Assembly: GCA_009777725.1 (NCBI GenBank)
Contig: WRLG01000001.1
Coordinates: 62,001 to 126,000 of the forward strand
Source of the DNA: Oscillospiraceae bacterium
GTDB taxonomy: Bacteria; Bacillota; Clostridia; Oscillospirales; Ruminococcaceae
Length of the DNA stretch: 64,000 nucleotides
Reading direction: 5' to 3'
Shown here piece by piece: positions 41,333-50,345 of the stretch; the stretch's first letter is position 1; the number at the start of each line of letters is the position of its first letter. The notes under the pieces were generated by a model that worked only from the letters and a program-made list of their open reading frames with translations, had not been told where the DNA came from and made no database searches. Both the position numbers and the translations under genes were made by a program.

Positions 41333-42793
41333 TTAAATTAATTTTTTTCGATAAAAATCCCGAATTTTGCTTTCCTTTTCGCTTATCCTTGCATCAAAGC
41401 GCGAAATGTATTCGTAGGGATACTTGCAGTTTAATACGCGCTTGATTCTGTTTGAACAAGGCTCAAACAGCTTAGTTGACGCCGCCGCGCCGACTGCCAA
41501 TATAGTCTGCACCTCCTCCATGATATAGATATTATAAAGGCTTTCAAAGCCTTTTTTGGAGTAGCCGATGTTTTCCAGATTATTCAAGGCGTTTTTCTGA
41601 CGGTATAGGTAGTAGGGGATATACCCGCGCCGTTTTAAGCTTTCTTGCCCGTATAACACCATTTGAGGGACGACCTCGGCTGAATACGCACCTACGGCGG
41701 CTTTCTCGTAAAAAAGCGCGGATGCGCGTTTTACCGTCAAAGTATGTACGGTAATACTTTCGGGTGAAAGCTCCGCAACGGTATCAACGGTATTTTTAAA
41801 TCCGTCTAAAGTGTCGGTCGGCAGTCCGGCTATTATGTCCGCGTTTATATTGTCAAAGCCCGCTTCCCGTGCGAGCAGGTAAGCTTTTTCAAAATCCTTC
41901 GCGCTGTGTTCTCTGCCTATAGCGCGGAGTACACCGTCATGTAAGGTTTGGGGATTTACCGAAATACGCTCCGCGCCGTTTTCTTTTATAACGGCAAGCT
42001 TTTCATCGGTTATCGTATCGGGTCGCCCCGCTTCTACAGTATATTCACGAATTTTTGAAAGGTTAAAGCTTTTTTTAACCTTTTTCATTAAAAAATCAAG
42101 ATTTTCGGCAGATAATGAGGTCGGAGTGCCGCCGCCTATATAAATACTTTCGGGGTATAAAGCAAGCTCCTCACTAAGAGCGGCAGTTTTTTCTATTTCC
42201 GTGCAAAGCTTATCAAGATACTCCGAAATCAGCCTCTTCGCGCTGTTGTTTTCGATAGAATGGGATACAAATGAGCAGTAGGTACAGCGTGACGGACAAA
42301 ACGGAATCGATATATACAGCGAAAAAGCCTGCTCTTCAATTTTTTTAAGCTTTTCCGCCTGAGCAAGCGCGGTTTGATAAGCAAGCTCCGCCTTTTCATT
42401 TGATACAAAGTAATCGTCCTTTAATGCGCGGAAAACTTCTTCCTTGCCTAAACCGTTATTCAGCATAGCATTTACTTTTTTAACAGGGCGGATTCCCGTC
42501 AAGCACCCCCAAGGCGGGGTTAGCCCCGTAAGCTCTCTCATGCAAAGCCATAAAAGCCTGCAAAGGTTTAATTCATCGCTTAAATTATCCTGCTTTTGCG
42601 TTTTTGAAGCACTCAAACCGTTAAATATTACCGAAACTTCAAGGCAGTTGTCATTTCTGCTTACTATGCAAATATCGCCCTGCTCAAATTTGTCGCTGTC
42701 ATATACAAACCTAAACCGCTCAAGCGGCAAAAACAGTTTCATTACCGCTTCTATTTCATATTTATAGCTATTGCCCGTAAAATATATTATCAT
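41333..42793 (-). CDS. hemZ: Radical SAM coproporphyrinogen dehydrogenase-like protein HemZ
   Basis: 486 residues. Radical SAM cysteine motif SIPFCPSRCTYCSFVSHSIE (C-x3-C-x2-C), IYIGGGTPTSLSAENLDFLM, EAGRPDTITDEKLAVIKENG, RISVNPQTLHDGVLRAIGRE and NADIIAGLPTDTLDGFKNT, as in HemN/HemZ. The N-terminal ~160 residues are the HemZ-type extension. In anaerobes without haem synthesis such proteins may act in other pathways; no haem genes lie here. Overlaps the phosphopantetheinyl transferase gene by four bases. Confidence 0.88.
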   Translation of the reverse strand: MIIYFTGNSYKYEIEAVMKLFLPLERFRFVYDSDKFEQGDICIVSRNDNCLEVSVIFNGLSASKTQKQDNLSDELNLCRLLWLCMRELTGLTPPWGCLTGIRPVKKVNAMLNNGLGKEEVFRALKDDYFVSNEKAELAYQTALAQAEKLKKIEEQAFSLYISIPFCPSRCTYCSFVSHSIENNSAKRLISEYLDKLCTEIEKTAALSEELALYPESIYIGGGTPTSLSAENLDFLMKKVKKSFNLSKIREYTVEAGRPDTITDEKLAVIKENGAERISVNPQTLHDGVLRAIGREHSAKDFEKAYLLAREAGFDNINADIIAGLPTDTLDGFKNTVDTVAELSPESITVHTLTVKRASALFYEKAAVGAYSAEVVPQMVLYGQESLKRRGYIPYYLYRQKNALNNLENIGYSKKGFESLYNIYIMEEVQTILAVGAAASTKLFEPCSNRIKRVLNCKYPYEYISRFDARISEKESKIRDFYRKKLI

Positions 42794-43422
42794 TCTATTA
42801 ACTCATTCTTTGTTATTTTAACAAGCCTTGTTTCTTCTGTTAAGGTTAAGTTTTCTAAAGCGCGGCAGATTACAGAACCGTTATAGTCAAACCAATCTAA
42901 AAACCAATATCTGCCGGCAACATAATGCGGGTTTTGCTCAAAAGGCAAAACACAAAAACTTGACGGGGGGAGCATTGAAAAGCCCAGTCCCGTTGATTTC
43001 ATTATGCTTTCCTTAGCTGTCCAAATCCGGTAAAAATTTTCAGAACCGTTTGTTTGCTCTAAGAGTTCAAGCTCAATCGGGGTGAAGCACCGTTTGGCGA
43101 CTGATTTTGAATAGGGCTTGACTTTTTCAATATCAACGCCGACTTCGCTTACGGCGGTTGCTAAAATAACATATTCACCCGAATGTGAAATATTAAAATG
43201 CAAGCAGCTGTTTTTCAGATAAAGCTTACCGTTTTCGCCTGTCGTAAGCATAGAATCGTTTGTAACGCCGCATATATATCTGAGAAGCAATCCTGCGGTT
43301 AGGCATTTTGCTTTACTCTCGATTTTTAAATATCTTTTAATTCGCTCACGCCTTGAATCGGTAACAAGTTCAAGCCCGTCAAGCTTTAAAAAATCTTTTA
43401 TTTCGCTGATATATATATTCAT
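42790..43422 (-). CDS. 4'-phosphopantetheinyl transferase (Sfp type)
   Basis: 210 residues; moves phosphopantetheine from CoA to acyl-carrier proteins. Motifs: FNISHSGEYVILA, GVDIEKVKPYSKSVAKRCFT with the metal Asp, and YRIWTAKESIMKSTGLGFSM with Glu and Lys. The Sfp-type size suggests a broad carrier range, but no polyketide or peptide synthase is in the window; the fatty-acid carrier protein may be its substrate. Coupled with hemZ and the HAD gene by 4-base overlaps. Confidence 0.9.
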   Translation of the reverse strand: MNIYISEIKDFLKLDGLELVTDSRRERIKRYLKIESKAKCLTAGLLLRYICGVTNDSMLTTGENGKLYLKNSCLHFNISHSGEYVILATAVSEVGVDIEKVKPYSKSVAKRCFTPIELELLEQTNGSENFYRIWTAKESIMKSTGLGFSMLPPSSFCVLPFEQNPHYVAGRYWFLDWFDYNGSVICRALENLTLTEETRLVKITKNELIE

Positions 43423-44063
43423 ACCAATTCCTCAAAGCTCATAATCGCTCTGCTTACGGTTTTTTTCAGCAGTTCAAACTCGCCTGCGGAATATTTATCA
43501 AACACCCCTATCGTATAAAACCCTGCTTTTACGGAAGCCTCGGCGGCGTGCAGTGAATCCTCGAATACAATAGCCTTTGAGGGGCAGCTTCCCAAGCGTT
43601 CCGCTGATTGTAAAAAAATGCTTGGGTTGTCCTTGCTTGTTCCCACCTCATCGGAGGTTATGATAAATTCAAAGAAATCATATATTCCGAGCTTAGCGGT
43701 TAAAGCTTGGGCGAGCCTTTTCTTGTTAGAGGTTGCTATGCACATTTTTATGCCCTTTTTACGTTCCGCTTCAAGAAATTCGAGTGTAAAAGGTTTGAGC
43801 TTTACATCATTTAAGTAGCTTTCCTCTATGTTTTTCGTAAGGATTGCCTCAATCTGTTCCAACGTCATATCAAGTGACAGCTTTTCTATTAAATAAAGGC
43901 AGGCTTGGTCAAAGTGCATAGTTTTCATGCTGTAGGAAATTTCATCATCGTATTCGCGCCCCTGCGACAGTATGAAACGCTTATCCGCCTCCGCCCAAAT
44001 GTCAAGGCTGTCAACTAAAGTGCCGTCCATGTCAAAAATGATGGCGTTATAATCTGTCAGCAT
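43419..44063 (-). CDS. HAD family hydrolase, beta-phosphoglucomutase-like
   Basis: 214 residues. HAD motif I IIFDMDGTLVDSLDIWAEAD (nucleophile and acid/base Asp), motif II CIATSNK, motif III Lys near TSKDNPSIFLQSAERLG, motif IV IVFEDSLHAAEASVKAGFYT. Cap domain C1 type. Probably a small-molecule phosphatase or phosphomutase; substrate unknown. Coupled to truB by a 7-base overlap. Confidence 0.88.
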   Translation of the reverse strand: MLTDYNAIIFDMDGTLVDSLDIWAEADKRFILSQGREYDDEISYSMKTMHFDQACLYLIEKLSLDMTLEQIEAILTKNIEESYLNDVKLKPFTLEFLEAERKKGIKMCIATSNKKRLAQALTAKLGIYDFFEFIITSDEVGTSKDNPSIFLQSAERLGSCPSKAIVFEDSLHAAEASVKAGFYTIGVFDKYSAGEFELLKKTVSRAIMSFEELV

Positions 44064-44932
44064 AAATTTTTTTCCACCCTTAATTCGTTATTGACCATTG
44101 CGGCAATCCCTATAAACATGCCGTCCGCGCCGTAAACGCGGTATCTGCCGCTTTCGCTCTTGGTATTCCGCATCTCTGTTCTGACACCGTTTCTGTATTT
44201 TTTTTCCAACTCGGCATGAAGTCTGATTTCGGGCAGTTCCGTAAACAGGGTATCAATCGGGATTATGTACTTCTCCGCGCCGTTTTTCTCTAATTCCTCT
44301 AAAGTAACGCAATCGGAAAGCGTAAAGCCGCAAGCCTTTGTGCGGATAAGCGAGGTCATAACCGCGCCGCAGCCTAGTTTTTCGCCTATATCACTGATGA
44401 TAGTCCTAACATAAGTGCCTTTAGAGCAGGATATTCTGAGCACACCCTCCGCGCTTCCGTCATAAGACAGCAATGACAGTTCATAAACCCTAACGGGTCG
44501 CGGCACGCGCTCAACCTCAATGCCCTTTCGCGCAAGCTTATAAAGCTTAACCCCGCCGACCGAAACAGCGGAATACATCGGCGGAAGCTGAGATATGTTC
44601 CCTGTAAATTCGGGCAAAGTATCGTTAATCAGCTCTGCCGATACATTAAAATCGGAAATGCTCTTTTTTACAGTCCCCGTAATATCCAGCGTATCCGTCT
44701 CAATACCGAGCCTAAAGCCCGCCTCGTATGCTTTGTCGTCATTCGGCATAAGATTGCAGGCTTTTGCCGCCTTTCCCGCAAAAATCGGCAGAACGCCCGT
44801 TGCCAAGGGGTCTAATGTCCCCGCGTGCCCTAATTTTCTAAACTTTAAAATCCCCCGAAGCTTGGCTATTACGTCAAAGGAAGTAAAGCCGGAGGGCTTG
44901 TTCACGCAGATTATACCGTTCAATTCAGCCAC
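44057..44932 (-). CDS. truB: tRNA pseudouridine(55) synthase TruB
   Basis: 291 residues from a GTG at 44932, seven bases after GAGGAG; an upstream in-frame start overlaps that site. NGIICVNKPSGFTSFDVIAK, catalytic motif GHAGTLDPLATGVLPIF with Asp, YEAGFRLGIETDTLDITG, LPPMYSAVSVGGVKLYKLAR, C-terminal PUA-like part. Modifies U55 in the T loop. Follows nrnA in the operon by a few bases, as in other Firmicutes. Confidence 0.96.
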   Translation of the reverse strand: MAELNGIICVNKPSGFTSFDVIAKLRGILKFRKLGHAGTLDPLATGVLPIFAGKAAKACNLMPNDDKAYEAGFRLGIETDTLDITGTVKKSISDFNVSAELINDTLPEFTGNISQLPPMYSAVSVGGVKLYKLARKGIEVERVPRPVRVYELSLLSYDGSAEGVLRISCSKGTYVRTIISDIGEKLGCGAVMTSLIRTKACGFTLSDCVTLEELEKNGAEKYIIPIDTLFTELPEIRLHAELEKKYRNGVRTEMRNTKSESGRYRVYGADGMFIGIAAMVNNELRVEKNLC

Positions 44933-44943
44933 AGTGATACTCC

Positions 44944-45915
44944 TCAATTATCAATCAGCCACAGGTTCATCCCCAGTGCAGGTGCGATTGCCGAGAGCAA
45001 ACGCCGCTTGATGACTTCGGGAGAGCCCTCCATAAGGCATCCTGCCGCCCTCTTATGACCGCCGCCGCCGAATTTTGTACAAATATCAGAAACATCAACA
45101 TCGGAAGCAGAGCGCATTGAAACCCGAAATTTCCCATCATCCCGCTCCTTTATGACGACACCTACCCGAGTGCCCTGAAGCTGAAGTGTTAGGTTTGAAA
45201 TCCCCTCAAAATCAGATGAAGTCGCTCCCGTTTCCTCCGTAACAGCTTTGGTTATGGTGATTAATGAGCACTTATCGTCAAGAAAATATTCCATAGATGA
45301 GATAATATAACGCTCCAGTTCAACGCGCCCCTTGCTCTTAATGTCAAACATATCGCGGTTAATGCGGGCGAATTTTATACCGCAGTCCATAAGCTCCGCC
45401 GCTATTATATGGGTGCGACCTGTAGTGCATGAATATTTGAAACACCCCGTATCGGTGGCAATCCCCGTATAGAGGCACTCTGCGGCGGTGACGTCAAGCC
45501 GTATGTTCATATTTACAAAAAGCTCGTAGATAACCTCGCAAGCCGCCGCCGCGTCCGGGTTTAAGAGCGTTTTTTCCGCATATCCCGTGTTGGATTTATG
45601 GTGGTCGATGCAAAGCCTTACATAATCCCCGTAGTGGGCAAGTTTTGAGCCGAGTAAAGCTTTATCTGCCACGTCAACCGAGACAATTGTATCATGCTTA
45701 AATTTCATGGGCGGGCAGCCGGAGGTTAGAAATTCGTATCTTTCCGAAAATTCATCGGAGCATAAGACATTTGCTTTTTTCCCTATGCTTCGCAAAGCAT
45801 AGCATAGCCCGAAGCCGCCGCCTATTGTATCTCCGTCCGGGTTTTGGTGGGTTAATATTATGTAGTTATCATGTTCTTGTAAAAATTTCGCGGCTTCATC
45901 ATAGTCAATACGCAT
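44944..45915 (-). CDS. nrnA: DHH family phosphoesterase NrnA (nanoRNase/pAp phosphatase)
   Basis: 323 residues. DHH domain: YIILTHQNPDGDTIGGGFGL, VSVDVADKALL, LCIDHHKSN, YTGIATDTGCFKYS; DHHA1 domain: KFRVSMRSASDVDVSDICTK and GGGHKRAAGCLMEGSPEVIK. Degrades 2-5 nt RNAs and pAp. It normally directly follows rbfA; here 836 bp of foreign-looking sequence lie between them. Confidence 0.93.
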   Translation of the reverse strand: MRIDYDEAAKFLQEHDNYIILTHQNPDGDTIGGGFGLCYALRSIGKKANVLCSDEFSERYEFLTSGCPPMKFKHDTIVSVDVADKALLGSKLAHYGDYVRLCIDHHKSNTGYAEKTLLNPDAAAACEVIYELFVNMNIRLDVTAAECLYTGIATDTGCFKYSCTTGRTHIIAAELMDCGIKFARINRDMFDIKSKGRVELERYIISSMEYFLDDKCSLITITKAVTEETGATSSDFEGISNLTLQLQGTRVGVVIKERDDGKFRVSMRSASDVDVSDICTKFGGGGHKRAAGCLMEGSPEVIKRRLLSAIAPALGMNLWLIDN

Positions 45916-45936
45916 TTAAGCACCTCACGAGGTTTA

Positions 45937-46137
45937 TTATCTATTCACCAATATATCGCTTATATCACACTCTAACAACTCGCATAATTTTGACAATACG
46001 TCATAAGAAACACTTTTATTATGACGTAATCTTTGCATAGTTGCTTCACCCATTATTTTTTTTTTCCTTAAAAGGGTACTGGAATAACCCTTTTCTTTCA
46101 AAGACTCCATTACATTAATTTTATATTCTATAGGCAT
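45937..46137 (-). CDS. XRE/Cro-type small transcriptional regulator
   Basis: 66 residues: MPIEYKINVMESLKEKGYSS, TLLRKKKIMGEATMQRLRHN, KSVSYDVLSKLCELLECDIS then DILVNR. This is the single-domain Cro/CI fold (helix 2-3 ..GEATMQRLRHNKSVSYDVLSKLC..), typical of the YozG-like class. It is leftward, co-oriented with nrnA and could be read as part of the operon, but belongs to the segment inserted between rbfA and nrnA. Two matching 15-bp palindromes that suit such a regulator lie 205-265 bp upstream, over the promoter of the opposing small gene. Confidence 0.85.
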   Translation of the reverse strand: MPIEYKINVMESLKEKGYSSTLLRKKKIMGEATMQRLRHNKSVSYDVLSKLCELLECDISDILVNR

Positions 46138-46172
46138 TGAGTTTACATTCCTTTTCGCTAAATTGTTGAAGC

Positions 46173-46300
46173 ATACCGTCTTTGGACAAGGGTATATTAT
46201 AACGCCCTCGCCACTGCTTTAGCTGAATTTTTCAGGCTTTTCAAGACACGACCGTTCGGTTTTTTCGGTCTTATATAATATACCCTTATCCAAAGACTGG
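46173..46300 (-). repeat. Structured repeat element, copy 1 (family also at 58.2 kb)
   Basis: Two 24-bp arms (46178-46201 and 46274-46297) with one mismatch enclose a 72-bp interior. Read on the minus strand it has the order: GTC, eight variable bases, AGGGTATATTATATAAG, CCGAAAAAACCGAACGG, a variable middle, CAGTGGCGAGGGCG, TTATAATATACCCT, eight variable bases, GACGGTAT. The copy at 58169 has the same blocks. The interior contains the small hairpin GACCG/CGGTC. No coding frame. It lies between the XRE gene and the opposing small gene. Confidence 0.8.
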
Positions 46301-46341
46301 TTTGGGTTTAGGGGGAGTTAAATTTATTATATGTCTAATAT

Positions 46342-46356
46342 CACTAAAATCAAGTG
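46342..46356. promoter_or_regulatory. Probable operator 1
   Basis: CACTAAAATCAAGTG: half-sites CACT and AGTG with the same 15-bp geometry as operator 2, upstream of the -35 box. Confidence 0.5.
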
Positions 46357-46379
46357 CGTTATTTTATATATTTATAATA

Positions 46380-46408
46380 TTGACAACACTAGAAATTAGT
46401 GGTATAGT
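46380..46408 (+). promoter_or_regulatory. Promoter of the 89-aa gene
   Basis: TTGACA (46380-46385), 17-bp spacer, TATAGT (46403-46408), 55 bp before the ATG at 46463. Confidence 0.75.
46387..46401. promoter_or_regulatory. Probable operator 2, between -35 and -10
   Basis: CACTA GAAAT TAGTG, a perfect 5-bp inverted repeat lying wholly in the promoter spacer, so a protein bound here would block RNA polymerase. Its start is 45 bp from that of operator 1. Confidence 0.6.
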
Positions 46409-46462
46409 ATAATATAGGTCAAAACGCAAATGTACCCTAAACTATTGAAAGGATGTTAAATT

Positions 46463-46732
46463 ATGGGAAACAATAACATTAAAGTAAGGATGAGGGAGTT
46501 TGTTGAATCTCTGCTTGAAATTGCCGTAAGCGAATATCATGAAACGGGGGAGTATAAGCTGCTGCTTGAAAAAAGAGAATACCTCTACTCCGTTTACAGG
46601 GATACCCTTTCAAATGATGAATTTTTGTTAACCAAAGACATTGTTGAGAGCATAAATCATACATACATCGCGGAAAATGAATATTTATTTAAAAAGGCTG
46701 TTTTCTACGGTGCTTCATTTACCGCCGATTGA
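46463..46732 (+). CDS. Small hypothetical protein under operator control
   Basis: 89 residues, mostly helical and charged: MGNNNIKVRMREFVESLLEI, AVSEYHETGEYKLLLEKREY, LYSVYRDTLSNDEFLLTKDI, then VESINHTYIAENEYLFKKAV. AAAGGATG precedes the ATG. No family recognised with certainty. It is transcribed against the infB operon from its own promoter with two palindromes, and ends 18 bp from the end of rbfA. Together with the XRE gene it forms a self-contained cassette. Confidence 0.7.
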   Translation: MGNNNIKVRMREFVESLLEIAVSEYHETGEYKLLLEKREYLYSVYRDTLSNDEFLLTKDIVESINHTYIAENEYLFKKAVFYGASFTAD

Positions 46733-46750
46733 ACGGATTAAACCGCAAAA

Positions 46751-47092
46751 TTATTTTTGCTCCAAAATCTTATCAATTTTTGCCGAAAATTCAATGGAGC
46801 TGTCGGCTATAAACTTAAATTCGGGGCATTTTTTCATTTTAAGGCTTCCGCCAACCTCGCGTTTAAGTAAGCCGGACGCGCTTTCCAAGCCCTTAACCGC
46901 CGTTTTCGCCGCTTCAAGCCCGTTAAAGCTTGAAACATAAACCTTGCAGTAAGAGCCATCGCCCGATAATTCGGTGCGGACAATGGAAACGGTAGACGCG
47001 TCCACTCTGGGGTCTTTAACCCTCTCACGTATCAGAGCCGAAAGCTCCCGCATGATGTCCTCACTCAACCTATCTATCCTAAAGCTGGGCAT
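46751..47092 (-). CDS. rbfA: Ribosome-binding factor A
   Basis: 113 residues; KH-type 30S maturation factor. FRIDRLSEDIMRELSALIRE, RVKDPRVDASTVSIVRTELS, KVYVSSFNGLEAAKTAVKGL, RKREVGGSLKMKKCPEFKF-like C-terminus (here LLKREVGGSLKMKKCPEFKF). Follows infB by 15 bp. Confidence 0.95.
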   Translation of the reverse strand: MPSFRIDRLSEDIMRELSALIRERVKDPRVDASTVSIVRTELSGDGSYCKVYVSSFNGLEAAKTAVKGLESASGLLKREVGGSLKMKKCPEFKFIADSSIEFSAKIDKILEQK

Positions 47093-47107
47093 AAAACCAC
47101 TCTTTCT

Positions 47108-49690
47108 TCACTCCGGTCTGTATTCCTCTACGAGGTAAGCTTCGAAGATGTCGCCCTCTTTGATGTCGTTGAATTTGTTTAGGGTAATGCCGCACTCGTA
47201 GCCCTCGGCTACTTCCTTAACATCGTCTTTAAAACGCTTTAGGCTGGACATTCTGTCGTCGGCGATTATAATGCCGTCTCTGACAACGCGGATTTCCGCA
47301 TTTCTGGTGATTTTTCCGCTTAATACATAAGAGCCCGACACCGTTCCGACATTTGTAATCTTATAAACCTGCCGCACTTCAACCCTGCCTAATTCAACAT
47401 TGCGGAATTTAGGCGCGAGCATACCCTTCATAGAGTCGGTTATTTCCTCTATAGCATCATAGATAATTCTGTAAAGGCGGACATCAACTCCGTCAATCAC
47501 CGCTTTTTCGGCGGCTACGGGGTCGGGGCGGACATTGAAGCCTACGATTATCGCGTTGGACGCATCCGCCAGCATAACATCGCTTTCCGAAACAGCACCT
47601 ACACCGCCGTGTATAACCCGCACCCTAACCTCATCGTTGGAGATTTTTTCAAGCGACTGCTTAACGGCTTCAACCGAGCCTTGAACGTCCGCTTTAACAA
47701 TAATGGGAAGCTCCTTGATTTCACCCTGCTCAATATGGCTGAACAGGTTGTCAAGCGTAACTTTTTGATACTGCTTAAACTGCTCCTGCTTCGCTTCATG
47801 CCTGCGCTGTTCAACCAACTCGCGGGCAAGGCGTTCATCCTCAACGGCGTTAAAGGTATCTCCGGCAGACGGAGTTTCGGCAAGCCCCGTAATCTCAACG
47901 GGATAAGAGGGTCCCGCTTCGTCCACAACCTGTCCCTTATCGTTGGTCATCACGCGCACGCGCCCTACGGCTGTCCCCGCAATGATAATGTCACCCGTAT
48001 GCAGCGTTCCGTTTTGAACGATGATAGTTGCAATCGGTCCGCGCCCTTTATCGAGGCGCGCCTCAATAACCGTACCTCGGGCAAGCCTGTTCGGGTTGGC
48101 TTTCAGCTCCGATATTTCCGATACAAGCAGAATCTGCTCCAAAAGCTCGTCAATGCCTTGACCTGTCTTAGCCGATACGGGTACGCATATGATATTGCCG
48201 CCCCAAGCCTCGATGACAAGCCCGTGCTCGGTCAGCTGCTGCTTTATTGTTTCGGGGTTTGCGGATTCCTTATCAATTTTATTAATCGCGACGATTATGG
48301 AAACCCCTGCCGCCTTGGCGTGGTTTATTGCCTCTATGGTCTGCGGCTTTATACCGTCATCGGCGGCAACTACAAGGATAGCAATATCGGTAACGGACGC
48401 GCCCCTTGCGCGCATGGATGTAAACGCTTCATGCCCGGGCGTATCAAGGAAGGTGATTTCCCTATCTTTGGCAGTTACCCTGTAAGCACCGATATGCTGG
48501 GTGATGCCGCCTGCTTCGCCGGAAGCAACGCTGGCATTTCTGATTCTGTCAAGCAACGAGGTTTTACCGTGGTCAACGTGCCCCATAACAACTACGATGG
48601 GAGCGCGTTCTTCTCCGTCACTCTCCGTATCCTCGGACGCGTCAATCAAGCGTTCCTCAATCGTAACAATAATTTCCCTTTCAACTTTAGCACCAAGCTC
48701 CTCCGCAACTAAAGAAGCGGTATCAAAATCTATCGCTTGATTTATCGTGCACATCTCGCCCAGCTTCATAAGCCTCTTGATAACCTCGGAAGCAGTTACT
48801 TTCAGCCGCGCCGCAAGCTCCGACACAATGATTTCATCGGGGATAAGCACCCTAAGCTGTTGCTTACGGGCACGCTCCAACTCTAAGCGGCGAAGCTTTT
48901 CCGCTTCGGTTTCGCGCTTGCTTGAATATTGCTGATTTTTTCTCTGCTGGGATTTTTGAGTAATTTTTTGCTTTTTAGAAAAGTTATCCTTATTCTTAGC
49001 ATTGCCGCGCATTTTATCCGCATGTGCGATATTTTCGTATTTATCGTTATATTTATCCATCTCAACGTAAGAGCCGCGTGTGTCAACCTTGTGCATACGC
49101 TGATTAACCGTTTGAGCATCGGCAATATTAGCGGCAAGCTTTTGCTTGTTACCGCTTGGCTGAGCAGGTGCTTGCTTTGCGGGCTTTTTCTTGCCCGATT
49201 CCAGTTTAGTCGCTTCTAAAGCCTGCTTAGAGTTAAACCGCTCCGCTTTATTAACCTGCGCTTGGTTTTTACGAAGCTGCGCTCCGCCCTTTGAATCGGG
49301 CTTTGGTGCTTTTGCCGATGCCGATTTTAAGGGCTGCGCTTTTTTGTCCTTCTCCGCCGCAGTGCCCGCAGTCCTTGCTTCTTTTTTGACCGAGCTTGCC
49401 TTGGCGACTTCCTTTTTTATATCCGCCACAGCCCTCGCGGGCGCGGCTTCCTTTTTCTTCGGAGGAGATTTTCTCATGGCGAAATAAGCGTCAAAATTCA
49501 GCACTTGATTACCTTGCGTGTAATATTCAAGGGCAAAATTGACCTCTTCCGGCTGCACGTTAGCGGTAGGCTTTTTCACAACATCAAGATGCTCCTTGAA
49601 AAAATCAATAAGTTCCTGATTAGACATGGCAAGTTCCTTCGCTACCTCGTTAAGTTTTGGTTTAGACTGATTCTTTGTTGTTGCCGGCAT
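47108..49690 (-). CDS. infB: Translation initiation factor IF-2
   Basis: 860 residues. N-terminal IF2-N motif ([20 protein letters not shown]), long basic Ala/Lys-rich linker, second IF2-N ([20 protein letters not shown]), GTPase G1 [21 protein letters not shown]3 [21 protein letters not shown]4 [14 protein letters not shown], then beta-barrel domains and the initiator-tRNA-binding C-terminus. A 367-codon open frame on the opposite strand within it is an antisense shadow. Confidence 0.98.
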   Translation of the reverse strand: MPATTKNQSKPKLNEVAKELAMSNQELIDFFKEHLDVVKKPTANVQPEEVNFALEYYTQGNQVLNFDAYFAMRKSPPKKKEAAPARAVADIKKEVAKASSVKKEARTAGTAAEKDKKAQPLKSASAKAPKPDSKGGAQLRKNQAQVNKAERFNSKQALEATKLESGKKKPAKQAPAQPSGNKQKLAANIADAQTVNQRMHKVDTRGSYVEMDKYNDKYENIAHADKMRGNAKNKDNFSKKQKITQKSQQRKNQQYSSKRETEAEKLRRLELERARKQQLRVLIPDEIIVSELAARLKVTASEVIKRLMKLGEMCTINQAIDFDTASLVAEELGAKVEREIIVTIEERLIDASEDTESDGEERAPIVVVMGHVDHGKTSLLDRIRNASVASGEAGGITQHIGAYRVTAKDREITFLDTPGHEAFTSMRARGASVTDIAILVVAADDGIKPQTIEAINHAKAAGVSIIVAINKIDKESANPETIKQQLTEHGLVIEAWGGNIICVPVSAKTGQGIDELLEQILLVSEISELKANPNRLARGTVIEARLDKGRGPIATIIVQNGTLHTGDIIIAGTAVGRVRVMTNDKGQVVDEAGPSYPVEITGLAETPSAGDTFNAVEDERLARELVEQRRHEAKQEQFKQYQKVTLDNLFSHIEQGEIKELPIIVKADVQGSVEAVKQSLEKISNDEVRVRVIHGGVGAVSESDVMLADASNAIIVGFNVRPDPVAAEKAVIDGVDVRLYRIIYDAIEEITDSMKGMLAPKFRNVELGRVEVRQVYKITNVGTVSGSYVLSGKITRNAEIRVVRDGIIIADDRMSSLKRFKDDVKEVAEGYECGITLNKFNDIKEGDIFEAYLVEEYRPE

Positions 49691-49756
49691 TTAAAAACCT
49701 CCGATTTGTTTGGTTAACAGTCAGGAGCGGCGCGCAAAAGCACAGCTCATCAGTAG

Positions 49757-50074
49757 TTAACAATGTAATTGATGCAGTTTGTTAAAGCCTTGCGCGAAGC
49801 CCTCATCGCAAACCGCTATAACTCCCGCCTTTTTTCCTGTTCCGGCGGAAAGCTCACCTATGTTAATATCCGTTCTCAAAACGGTTATGTTCGTTTTAGC
49901 CGCAAAAAAGCGAATTTCCTTTTCGGTTTTTTGCGATATGTCGCTTGCCAATATGATAAGCCTTGCTTTTTCGGACAATATCGCTTCCTTTGAAGCATCG
50001 AAGCCAAAGGTCAGCTTTCCGGCTTTCCGGCATATAGTCAGTAAGTTTATTACCTTAACCGCATGTTCCTCCAT
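49757..50074 (-). CDS. ylxQ: L7Ae-family RNA-binding protein YlxQ
   Basis: 105 residues from the ATG at 50074, inside the end of ylxR. VKVINLLTICRKAGKLTFGF, KARLIILASDISQKTEKEIR, VIAVCDEGFAQGFNKLHQL: the L7Ae/L30e fold that binds kink-turns. The longer upstream frame overlaps ylxR fully and is not used. Standard position between ylxR and infB. Confidence 0.88.
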   Translation of the reverse strand: MEEHAVKVINLLTICRKAGKLTFGFDASKEAILSEKARLIILASDISQKTEKEIRFFAAKTNITVLRTDINIGELSAGTGKKAGVIAVCDEGFAQGFNKLHQLHC

Positions 50075-50345
50075 CGCACAACCGTCCCAATATATCATAG
50101 ATTTCATCCGATACCTTGCACTTAAACGTCTTTTCAAGCCTCCGCATCTTGCGCGCCCTGTTAACACATTCCGAGCACCTGCATACATAAGCCCCTCTTC
50201 CGTCCGCCTTGCCGCTCACATCGACCGCAATATCCCCGGCTTTAGGCTTTACAGCCCTTAACAACGTGTTTTGGGGAAGCATTTGATTACATCCCAAGCA
50301 AAGCCGTAAAGGTATTCTTTTTTCAACGCCCACAGCAATTCTCAC
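50055..50345 (-). CDS. ylxR: YlxR/RnpM family RNA-binding protein (DUF448)
   Basis: 96 residues: RIPLRLCLGCNQMLPQNTLL, RAVKPKAGDIAVDVSGKADG, GRGAYVCRCSECVNRARKMR. The R-x-C-x-x-C and GRGAYVC motifs define the family; in Bacillus its relative modulates RNase P. Four-base overlap with nusA and 20-base overlap with ylxQ. Confidence 0.92.
   Translation of the reverse strand: MRIAVGVEKRIPLRLCLGCNQMLPQNTLLRAVKPKAGDIAVDVSGKADGRGAYVCRCSECVNRARKMRRLEKTFKCKVSDEIYDILGRLCDGGTCG

Noticed and set aside
42790-43422. Secondary-metabolite cluster suggested by the Sfp-type transferase
   Set aside because: No polyketide or peptide synthetase, transporter or tailoring gene in the window; the gene sits in a housekeeping operon.
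47609-48712. 367-codon open frame on the plus strand
   Set aside because: Lies wholly antisense to the conserved GTPase part of infB; no ribosome site, odd composition, no family features.
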